Shown in pieces: positions 1 to 5,349 of a stretch of DNA of 5,412 bases. Position numbers and translations under genes: made by a program. Positions within the stretch are counted from its first letter, which is position 1; every line of letters starts with the position of its first letter. The notes beneath the pieces are model-generated. The model did no database searches. It was not told the origin of the DNA and saw nothing but the letters and a program-made list of their open reading frames with translations. Source of the stretch: Candidatus Saccharicenans sp. (GTDB lineage Bacteria > Acidobacteriota > Aminicenantia > Aminicenantales > Saccharicenantaceae); NCBI GenBank assembly GCA_024653405.1, contig JANLGB010000139.1, forward strand, positions 1 through 5,412, written 5' to 3'.

Positions 1-884
1 CGGGCCTCGGCAACTGGTCGATTCTTAAGGAAATTCCGAAAGTTGAAGAAAAAGTCAGCCCTGAAGAAGACCAGGTTGACCAGGCTGCGGAAAAGACCGA
101 GAAAGAAAAGAAAACCGAAGTAGAAGCTAAAGTAGAGGCCAAGAAGGAAGAAATCCAGGAAAAGCCGCAGCCGGCCGAACCAGCCCAGGCCCAGGAATCT
201 GAATATCAAACCCTGGCCAGAATCAATGCTTACAACCCCGAGACAGTCATCGATAGCCTGACCATCAAGGCACAGGAATTGGGGACCGAAGAGAACATCT
301 TCTGGCTGGAAGTTAGCGGAAAAGACGCCAGGTCCTCTGGCTACGACCTGGCCATAGTCGGGGTGAACCTGGTCCCGGCCAGGCAGAATTTCGCCCTCGA
401 CTGGTACCTGATCGGACCGTTTGAGGCCCCCGACATGAATTATCTGCTCACGCCCTATCCGCCTGAACAGGAAATAAGGCTTAACAGAAACTACCAGGGC
501 AAAGGCGGCCTGCCAGTTGCCTGGAAACAGGTCAAGACCCAGCCCGGCGGCTTTATGCCCCTGACTGAACTCCTCAAACCCAATGAACAGGCGATTGCTT
601 ATGGCCTGACTTACCTCTACTCGCCCGAGGATCGGGAAGTCGTCCTGCTCCTCGGAAGCGATGACGGCGTCAGGCTCTGGGTCAACGACGCCCTGGTCCA
701 CACCAACCCCACCTACCGCGGAGCTTATCCTGACCAGGACCGGGTGAAGGTCAGCTTGAAAGCCGGCTGGAACAAGGTGCTGATCAAGGTTCTGCAGGGA
801 GCCGGAGGCTGGGGTTATTACCTGAGGATTCCCGACCCTAAGGGCGAATACCGCTGGAGTGCCCGTCCGCAGACTAATAAATAG
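1..884 (+). CDS. C-terminal part of an exported-type protein with charged linker and galactose-binding-like (jelly-roll) domain; 5' end outside window
   Basis: The frame is open from the left edge (first full codon at base 3) to TAG at 882-884, giving 293 visible residues with no start in view. A TTG at 279 is in frame but has no reason to be the start, because coding continues upstream. Visible residues about 13-67 are a low-complexity linker dominated by Glu, Lys, Ala, Pro and Gln. Residues about 68-127 look like the end of a beta-sandwich (SSGYDLAIVGVNLVP). Residues about 131-284 resemble the galactose-binding-like domain seen near the ends of many bacterial glycoside-hydrolase-type and peptidase-type secreted proteins: DWYLIGPF, then YPPEQEI, GSDDGVRLWVND and AGWNKVLIKV. 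The catalytic part, if any, lies upstream, so no enzymatic function can be assigned. A carbohydrate- or surface-binding role is inference from the fold. The gene converges on the decarboxylase gene with a 64-base spacer. Confidence 0.85.
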   Translation, partial: GLGNWSILKEIPKVEEKVSPEEDQVDQAAEKTEKEKKTEVEAKVEAKKEEIQEKPQPAEPAQAQESEYQTLARINAYNPETVIDSLTIKAQELGTEENIFWLEVSGKDARSSGYDLAIVGVNLVPARQNFALDWYLIGPFEAPDMNYLLTPYPPEQEIRLNRNYQGKGGLPVAWKQVKTQPGGFMPLTELLKPNEQAIAYGLTYLYSPEDREVVLLLGSDDGVRLWVNDALVHTNPTYRGAYPDQDRVKVSLKAGWNKVLIKVLQGAGGWGYYLRIPDPKGEYRWSARPQTNK

Positions 885-895
885 AGCTAAAGCCA

Positions 896-924
896 CGGCT
901 CTCCGGCCGAGAAAGGCCGGGCCG
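896..924. terminator. GC-rich hairpin between convergent genes, possible bidirectional terminator
   Basis: CCGGCC (903-908) pairs perfectly with GGCCGG (915-920) around a GAGAAA loop. An outer CGGC (896-899) pairs with GCCG (921-924) across a 3-base bulge. It starts 12 bases after the stop of the + gene and ends 25 bases before the stop of the - gene, a usual place for a shared terminator. There is no T-run after the stem on either strand, so it is not a canonical intrinsic terminator. It may instead block exonucleases or need a factor. Confidence 0.4.
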
Positions 925-948
925 ACCAGGTCAGCCTGTAGCTGTGAA

Positions 949-2364
949 CTAAGATTGTTGTAGAAGTTCTTCAGTCTTCTGCTTGATGATTTCCAGCGCC
1001 TGGCGGACGTGTCGTTCTTCGGTCGTCCTCTGCCCCACTACCAGCCTGATGGTGTATTTTCCGTTGAGGGTGGTGTGAGTCATGAAAAGCCGCCCGGTGG
1101 CGTTGATCGCCTCCAGAAGTTGCTGGTTGAACCGGTTCAGCTCTTCTTCCGGGCGACCGTCGTTAAACCGAAAGCAAACCAGGCTGAAATAGACCGGGGC
1201 CAGAATTTCAAACCTTCGGTCCTGCTGCAGTTCATCCCGGAAAAGCTCGGCTAAGTGAATGTGCCGGCGGATTATCTTTTTAATTCCCTCCACACCATAA
1301 CTCCGCAACACGAACCACAGCTTCAGAGCCCGGAAGCGGCGCCCGAGCTGGATTCCCCAGTCGCGGTAATTTTTGACCACGGCGTCAACGCCCGTTTTTA
1401 AATATTCCGGATGGATCTCGAAGGTTCGGGTCAGTAGCTGCGGGTCCTTAACAAAAAAGGCTGAGCAGTCGAAATTGGTTAGCATCCATTTGTGCGGGTT
1501 AAAAACCAGGGAGTCGGCATACTCCGCCCCTTCCAGCGCCCAGCGCTTCTCCGGCAGGATGGCCGCCGTCCCGGCATAGGCGGCATCCACATGAAGCCAG
1601 AGCCCGCATTGCTGGCAGATCTCGCCGATGGGCTTTAACGGGTCGACCGCCCCGGAGGAGGTAGTGCCGACCGTGGCCACCACGCAGGCCGGTTTCAGGC
1701 CGGCCCGTAGGTCGTTCTCAATGGCTCGTTCCAGTTCGCCGGGAATCAGGGCAAATTCATCGTCAACCGGAATGTAGACCAAGTTCTTCTTGCCGAAGCC
1801 GGCAATTTTTACCCCTTTCTCTACGCTGGAATGGGCTTCCCGGGAGGCATAAACCCGCAGAGCCCCCCCGAAGCCCGACTCATTTACCCTGAAACCAGTG
1901 ACTTTTTCCCTGGCAGCCAGCAGCGCGCATAGGGTAGCGGTGGAGGCCGTATCTTGGATGACGCCGGCATAGCTCTCGGGCAAACCTATCATCTGCCGTA
2001 GCCAGTCCATGACCACCTCTTCCAGCTCGGTGGCTGCCGGCGAAGTCTGCCAGACCATGCCCTGGGTTCCCAGTCCAGCGGCCAGCAGCTCACCCAGGAT
2101 GGAGGCCGGGCTGTTATTGGAAGGGAAATAGGCAAACCAGCCCGGGTGCTGCCAGTGGGTTATCCCGGGCATGATGATTTTATGGAAATCTTCCAGAATC
2201 CGGTCCATTTCCTCGGGGTGAGCCGGGGGTGAGGGGGGTAATTTGGATTTAATTTCACCTGGCTGGGCTGGTGATTTAACTGGGTATTTTTCGGCATTTT
2301 CCAGGTAATCGGCCACCCAGTCGATTAATTCATGGCCATATTTCCTGAATTTTTCCCTGTCCAT
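949..2364 (-). CDS. Aromatic-L-amino-acid decarboxylase (group II, PLP-dependent)
   Basis: This 471-residue protein matches the usual length (about 470-490) and motif order of aromatic-L-amino-acid decarboxylases. These are cytosolic PLP enzymes that turn tryptophan, 5-hydroxytryptophan, DOPA, tyrosine or phenylalanine into the arylalkylamine and CO2. Visible motifs are GITHWQHPGWFAYFP (67-81), TASTATLCALLAAR (139-152), AHSSVEK (177-183, His178 expected to stack on PLP), ATVGTT (230-235), HVDAAYAG (258-265, Asp260 expected to bind the PLP nitrogen) and FNPHKW (288-293, Lys292 expected to form the Schiff base). The mobile-loop tyrosine that supports decarboxylation is kept (Tyr321 in EYLK), so the related aldehyde-synthase activity is not predicted. 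Gly341 in LGRRFR is in the position where plant tryptophan decarboxylases have Gly and tyrosine decarboxylases have Ser. This hints that indole substrates are accepted. The ATG start is supported by AAGGAG (2373-2378, minus strand) 8 bases upstream. The exact substrate cannot be fixed from sequence. Confidence 0.95.
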   Translation of the reverse strand: MDREKFRKYGHELIDWVADYLENAEKYPVKSPAQPGEIKSKLPPSPPAHPEEMDRILEDFHKIIMPGITHWQHPGWFAYFPSNNSPASILGELLAAGLGTQGMVWQTSPAATELEEVVMDWLRQMIGLPESYAGVIQDTASTATLCALLAAREKVTGFRVNESGFGGALRVYASREAHSSVEKGVKIAGFGKKNLVYIPVDDEFALIPGELERAIENDLRAGLKPACVVATVGTTSSGAVDPLKPIGEICQQCGLWLHVDAAYAGTAAILPEKRWALEGAEYADSLVFNPHKWMLTNFDCSAFFVKDPQLLTRTFEIHPEYLKTGVDAVVKNYRDWGIQLGRRFRALKLWFVLRSYGVEGIKKIIRRHIHLAELFRDELQQDRRFEILAPVYFSLVCFRFNDGRPEEELNRFNQQLLEAINATGRLFMTHTTLNGKYTIRLVVGQRTTEERHVRQALEIIKQKTEELLQQS

Positions 2365-2402
2365 GGGCCTTTCTCCTTCGAAACGGGCATCTGAGCGAGG
2401 TT

Positions 2403-2432
2403 TTCAGTCCTAAATAAGCATTTATTCAGTCC
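2403..2432. repeat. Direct repeat TTCAGTCC with 22-base period, possible operator of the decarboxylase gene
   Basis: TTCAGTCC occurs at 2403-2410 and again at 2425-2432, start-to-start 22 bases, about two helical turns, so the same DNA face would be presented twice. The 14 bases between form an imperfect inverted repeat (TAAAT/ATTTA type). The block lies 39-68 bases upstream of the decarboxylase start codon, just past a possible leftward -10 element. A repressor or activator site is inference; no known regulator consensus was recognised. Confidence 0.4.
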
Positions 2433-2441
2433 CAGATTGCT

Positions 2442-2470
2442 ATTTTAACCCCGAAAGGTAACAGAATTAA
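2442..2470 (-). promoter_or_regulatory. Possible leftward promoter for the decarboxylase gene
   Basis: On the minus strand TAAAAT (2447-2442) matches 5 of 6 bases of a sigma-70 -10 element. The -35 at a 17-base spacing (TTAATT, 2470-2465) matches only 3 of 6. It would start transcripts near 2435 and give a leader of about 70 bases. An alternative leftward promoter is TTGCAA (2577-2572) with TTAAAT (2554-2549) at 17 bases, which would give a leader of about 180 bases. Neither is strong. Confidence 0.25.
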
Positions 2471-2571
2471 AGCCTTCAGCCGAAAATTTTGCATCCGGAA
2501 CCTATTTTTTACCCTTATAGCAGCGCGCGGTAGGAAAATTTGGCGAAAATTTAAAAACTGCAAAATTTTTC

Positions 2572-2600
2572 TTGCAATAAATTTTTATTTATGGTAAAAT
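2572..2600 (+). promoter_or_regulatory. Possible rightward sigma-70 promoter with no protein gene behind it
   Basis: TTGCAA (2572-2577, 4 of 6 to TTGACA) and TAAAAT (2595-2600, 5 of 6 to TATAAT) are separated by exactly 17 bases. Transcription would begin near 2607. A-tracts just upstream could act as an UP element. No protein gene follows before the intrinsic terminator at 2881-2913. AT-rich DNA produces such matches by chance, so this rests mainly on the good spacing and the downstream terminator. Confidence 0.35.
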
Positions 2601-2747
2601 ATTTGTGTTATCAGCAGGGGAAAAAGACAAATCTCGGAACAAGCGGCTTTTATTTCTATTCTTTTTAATTTTCACTTCTTTTTAGTCCTTATATTTTGCC
2701 CTGATTATACCCTGCCCCTTTAAAAAATCTTTATTTCATTGCAACCA

Positions 2748-2763
2748 AAACGGCTAGCCGTTT
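2748..2763. repeat. Perfect 16-bp palindrome AAACGGCTAGCCGTTT
   Basis: Bases 2748-2763 are their own reverse complement over all 16 positions. As DNA this fits a homodimeric regulator site. As RNA it folds to a 6-bp stem (AAACGG/CCGTTT) with a CTAG loop, followed by GTTTATCC, which is too poor in T for a good terminator. It lies in the middle of the intergenic region, inside the possible orphan transcript. The protein that would bind it is unknown. Confidence 0.6.
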
Positions 2764-2880
2764 GTTTATCCAATTGAGCAAAGATGAGAATGAGAATAAG
2801 AGGAATTTGCCGGCTTAATCAACGGTTAAACCTCAAAGTCTCCTTCTCTTAATCCCCTCCTTCCCTTGCCCTTCACCCAG

Positions 2881-2913
2881 GCCCTGCTTCCAGACGAGCA
2901 GGGCTGCATTTTT
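2881..2913 (+). terminator. Intrinsic terminator, rightward, with no gene upstream
   Basis: GCCCTGCT (2881-2888) pairs perfectly with AGCAGGGC (2897-2904) around an 8-base loop. The stem is followed by TGCA and then TTTTT (2909-2913). This is the classic stem plus U-run form and works only for + strand transcription. The nearest known gene on that side runs leftward, so the terminator either ends an unrecognised + transcript or insulates the downstream riboswitch unit from upstream transcription. Confidence 0.6.
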
Positions 2914-3050
2914 AGGCTACAGATAACCCAAATTATTAAAAGCCAGACCCCCAACCTAAGGTAAAGAACTATCCGAAGATATTTGCCGGCCAGACGAGAA
3001 AGATTCCATAAAACCCCCACCCTTCTGCGCTCGCAATTTTCCTGGCAGAA

Positions 3051-3078
3051 TTGACAGTGCGGAAAAATTTGATAAATT
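3051..3078 (+). promoter_or_regulatory. Sigma-70 promoter of the B12-regulated receptor unit
   Basis: A perfect -35 TTGACA (3051-3056) is followed after 16 bases by TAAATT (3073-3078, 4 of 6), preceded by TG one base upstream (3070-3071), giving an extended -10. The expected start near 3081-3086 coincides with the 5' strand of riboswitch stem P1, the position a riboswitch-controlled transcript would need. Confidence 0.75.
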
Positions 3079-3080
3079 AT

Positions 3081-3233
3081 GGTTCAGGGTTAAAGAAGCA
3101 GGGAAGTCCGTGAGAGGCGGACACAGCCCCCGCTACTGTAACCGGCGACGAATCCCTCAAAAAGCCACTGCCCTTGCGGGTGGGAAGGCCAGGGAGGAGG
3201 AGGACCCGGGAGTCAGGATACCTGCCCTGGACC
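3081..3233 (+). promoter_or_regulatory. Cobalamin (vitamin B12) riboswitch aptamer
   Basis: All the diagnostic blocks of the cobalamin riboswitch family appear in order. A closing stem P1 of 9 pairs joins 3081-3089 to 3225-3233 with one G-U. A conserved GGGAA (3101-3105) precedes hairpin GTCCG/CGGAC (3106-3110 with 3118-3122). Then come the core CCCCCGCTACTGTAACCGGC (3127-3146), the GCCACTG...GGGAAGGC arm (3164-3189), and the B12 box GAGTCAGGATACCTGCC (3210-3226). The aptamer senses adenosylcobalamin or a related corrinoid and lies directly upstream of a BtuB-like receptor, the classic arrangement. Which corrinoid form is preferred cannot be told by eye. Confidence 0.97.
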
Positions 3234-3238
3234 CGGCA

Positions 3239-3305
3239 GCCCCTGTTTTCTTCGGGCGGAAGAAAAGAGGAGCAGCTCAGAAGCTTTTTCCAGCGGGGGG
3301 AAAGG
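3239..3305 (+). promoter_or_regulatory. Riboswitch expression platform with probable Shine-Dalgarno sequestering hairpin
   Basis: After the aptamer, TTTTCTTC (3246-3253) pairs perfectly with GAAGAAAA (3259-3266) around loop GGGCG, and the stem extends with mismatches to 3239 and 3273. The loop GGGC can pair with GCCC (3170-3173) in the P5 arm, as expected for the kissing-loop of this family (tentative). A second hairpin pairs TTTTTCC (3285-3291) with GGAAAGG (3299-3305) using two G-U pairs. GGAAAGG is the ribosome binding site of the receptor, 7 bases before its ATG. No hairpin is followed by a clean U-run, so control of translation is more likely than termination. Confidence 0.65.
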
Positions 3306-3312
3306 AAAATGA

Positions 3313-5265
3313 ATGAAAAGAAACCTTTCTGCCCAGTTACCTATTCTGTTTTCTCTTTACCTTTGCCTTTGGAGCGGCCTTCCGGCAGCGGTGCCGGCTG
3401 ATGACGAAACCCAACCGCCTAAAATCCAGCACGAGATAGTGGTCACGGCCACCCGCCTGGAAACCCCGGTCAAGGAAACCGCGTCGGCCATAAGCCTGGT
3501 CCAAACTGAAAAGCTACCCCCGGGAGCGACTTTCAGGCCGGAGATTCTGCTGGCCAGTCTCCCGGGCATTTTTTTCGTTCAGACTGGCCTGGCCGGCGGC
3601 TCTGGCTCGCTTTTCATCCGGGGTGCCAATTCGGAACATGCGGTCTTCATGATTGACGGCCTGGAGCTCAACGACCCCGTCTCCCCTTCCCGCTCTTTCA
3701 ACTTCAACCTGTTCAATTTAGCTCTTATCGACCGGGTGGAAATTCTGCGCGGCCCGCAGAGCACCCTCTACGGCTCCGATGCCCTGGCCGGGGTAGTTAA
3801 CCTGGTCACGGCCAATCCAGAAAAGAACGAAATCAGCCTTTCCGGCCTTTTCGGAAGTTTTCGGACCGGGCAGGGAAATTTCAAGGTGGCCCGGGTCTGG
3901 CAAGACTTCTGCCTGCAGGCTGAATTTAACACCTTAACCACGGAGGGCATTTCCCAGGCCGGCAGCCGCTATCCGGGAAACAGCGAGGCTGATGGCTACA
4001 GCCAGCAGAGCCTGGCCCTCAAATTCAGCTACCGTATCTCACCAGACTTTAGCCTCAACTGGCAGACCCGCGGCCTGCTCAGCCGGGCCGAGCTCGACAG
4101 CTTCGGCGGGCCTTATGGAGACGATCCCAATTCTCTCCAGAAATCCCGCTTCCTCTTTAACCGCCTGGAGCTTGACGGCTTTCTCCTCAACCATCGCTGG
4201 CAGCAAAAACTGGTCTTAGGCCTGGAAGTCTGGCGTCGCGAAAACGACAACCCGGCCGACGATTCTCACCCAGAAGAAGGTGAAGCGGCCCTGTACCGGA
4301 GCCAGCTCTTCAAGATTGACTGGCAGAATAATTTCTTCCTGGCCCCAAACCACACCCTCGTTCTCGGAGCCGATTTCCGCCAGGAACAGGGTAGTTCTTC
4401 TTATCTTTATTTCAGCCCGTGGGGAGACTACGCAAGTAGCTTTCCACAAAAAGCCGCCTCCCTGTTTGGCCTTTATCTCCAGGACCAATGGAAACTCTGG
4501 AAGCGGCTGTGGCTGACCGCGGGCCTTCGCTCTGACCATCATCGGCGCTTCGGTGGGTCTCTGACCTTCAGGGTGGCCACCTGCCTGGACCTGCCTGAAA
4601 TCGGGGCCAGGCTAAAAAGCACGCTCGGCACTGGCTTCAAGGCGCCTTCGCTCTACCAGCTTTTCGCCCCGGCAGATTATTATGGACCGCTCGGCAACCC
4701 CAACCTGGAGCCGGAAAGAAACCTGGGGTGGGATGCCGGGATAGAGAAGGAATTCAGCCACAGCCTGGCCCTCTCCCTCACCTATTTTGAAACCCGCTAC
4801 CGTAACCTGATCCAGTTCTATTTTGGCTCGGGCTACCAGAACCTCGGCCGGGCTATAAGTCGTGGTCTGGAAGCCACACTTGAAGCCATGTTATTTAAGA
4901 ATGGAAACCTCAGCGCCGGCTGGACTCACCTCAGGTCCCGGGACCTGGACACTGGTAGTCCGCTCCTGCGTAGGCCTGAGAATAGCTTTCACCTCCGCCT
5001 GAACCTGACCCGCAAATCGCTCGGCCTTACGGCCGAACTTAGCCATATCGGTTCAAGGTTTGACCTGGACTACTCTGCCTATCCCCCGCAAACGGTGAAA
5101 CTACCGGCCGCATTCCTCGCCAATCTCTTCCTTAGCTATGATTTCAAACAGACGCTGGTGCTTTTCCTCCATATCCAGAATCTGTTTAACACCAGCTACG
5201 AGCTGATTTATGGCTATGGTGCGCCGGGCACTACAATTTCCACCGGATTTAAATTAAAATCGTGA
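3313..5265 (+). CDS. btuB: TonB-dependent outer-membrane receptor, BtuB-like (corrinoid uptake)
   Basis: This 650-residue protein is a TonB-dependent receptor moving cobalamin or other corrinoids across the outer membrane with energy from TonB-ExbB-ExbD. Residues 1-29 form a signal peptide: basic start, hydrophobic 9-20, likely cleavage after VPA29. The TonB box is EIVVTATR (41-48). The plug (about 45-172) shows LPGIFFVQTG (83-92), LFIRGANSEHAVFMIDGLELNDP (from 100) and RVEILRGPQSTLYGSDALAGVVNLVT (from 141), closely like E. coli BtuB. The rest is a beta-barrel with GTGFKAPSLYQLF (439-451), GNPNLEPERN (461-470) and NLFNTSYE (623-630). The length is slightly more than E. coli BtuB (614 with its signal). 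The upstream B12 riboswitch supports the substrate strongly. The ATG at 3313 is chosen because it alone yields the signal peptide and has GGAAAGG 7 bases upstream; another ATG at 3309 is in a different frame. The C-terminus ends FKLKS, without the usual final aromatic residue. No BtuC, BtuD or BtuF is in the window. Confidence 0.93.
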   Translation: MKRNLSAQLPILFSLYLCLWSGLPAAVPADDETQPPKIQHEIVVTATRLETPVKETASAISLVQTEKLPPGATFRPEILLASLPGIFFVQTGLAGGSGSLFIRGANSEHAVFMIDGLELNDPVSPSRSFNFNLFNLALIDRVEILRGPQSTLYGSDALAGVVNLVTANPEKNEISLSGLFGSFRTGQGNFKVARVWQDFCLQAEFNTLTTEGISQAGSRYPGNSEADGYSQQSLALKFSYRISPDFSLNWQTRGLLSRAELDSFGGPYGDDPNSLQKSRFLFNRLELDGFLLNHRWQQKLVLGLEVWRRENDNPADDSHPEEGEAALYRSQLFKIDWQNNFFLAPNHTLVLGADFRQEQGSSSYLYFSPWGDYASSFPQKAASLFGLYLQDQWKLWKRLWLTAGLRSDHHRRFGGSLTFRVATCLDLPEIGARLKSTLGTGFKAPSLYQLFAPADYYGPLGNPNLEPERNLGWDAGIEKEFSHSLALSLTYFETRYRNLIQFYFGSGYQNLGRAISRGLEATLEAMLFKNGNLSAGWTHLRSRDLDTGSPLLRRPENSFHLRLNLTRKSLGLTAELSHIGSRFDLDYSAYPPQTVKLPAAFLANLFLSYDFKQTLVLFLHIQNLFNTSYELIYGYGAPGTTISTGFKLKS

Positions 5266-5307
5266 TTGCCTTTTCCGGCTTTCAGCTGCCGGCAGCCCGC
5301 AAGGCAA
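5266..5307 (+). terminator. Stem-loop directly after the receptor stop codon, weak terminator or RNA-stabilising element
   Basis: TTGCCTT (5266-5272) pairs with AAGGCAA (5301-5307), and inside it CCGGC (5275-5279) pairs with GCCGG (5288-5292). CTGCCGG (5286-5292) can alternatively pair with CCGGCAG (5312-5318). The structure begins on the base after the stop codon. It is followed by CTTTCC rather than a U-run, so full termination is doubtful. Partial read-through into the next gene or protection of the receptor mRNA 3' end are both possible. Confidence 0.35.
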
Positions 5308-5349
5308 CTTTCCGGCAGACAATAAAGCGATAAGTGCTGGAGCCTTGAA

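Larger units (their letters stand above)
2365..3050. other. Long AT-rich intergenic region between divergent units
   Basis: About 690 bases separate the decarboxylase start from the promoter of the B12-regulated unit, far more than two promoters need. Base use is clearly more AT-rich than in the genes, especially 2400-2800. AAAATTT occurs at 2483, 2535, 2546 and 2562, and a T-rich pyrimidine stretch runs from about 2648 to 2697. The region also contains a spaced direct repeat, a possible rightward promoter, a perfect 16-bp palindrome and an intrinsic terminator, each listed separately. Bases 2914-3050 show nothing I can name. No open frame here has both a credible ribosome binding site and a protein-like sequence. 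Confidence 0.7.

Noticed and set aside
279..281. TTG at 279 as the start of the first gene
   Set aside because: The same frame is open to the left edge with biased, protein-like coding and there is no ribosome binding site before 279, so the gene clearly begins outside the window.
2641..2700. T-rich stretch as a terminator tail
   Set aside because: No stable GC stem precedes any of the T-runs on the + strand, and on the minus strand the runs become A-runs.
2804..2998. Short repeats ATTTGCCGGC (2805, 2981) and CCAGACGAG (2890, 2990)
   Set aside because: Nine- to ten-base matches in about 900 bases are expected by chance, and they have no consistent spacing or symmetry; not a CRISPR or transposon end.
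2826..3020. Minus-strand 64-codon frame with a hydrophobic stretch, a possible small membrane protein
   Set aside because: It starts at GTG with the purine-rich sequence almost touching the start, and it runs straight through the intrinsic terminator hairpin. The C-terminal half is low-complexity basic sequence. Nothing protein-like beyond chance hydrophobicity.
3110..3401. Two + strand frames over the riboswitch and receptor start
   Set aside because: They cover the conserved B12 aptamer and translate as Arg/Gly/Pro-rich sequence imposed by structured RNA; the second runs out of frame into the receptor gene.
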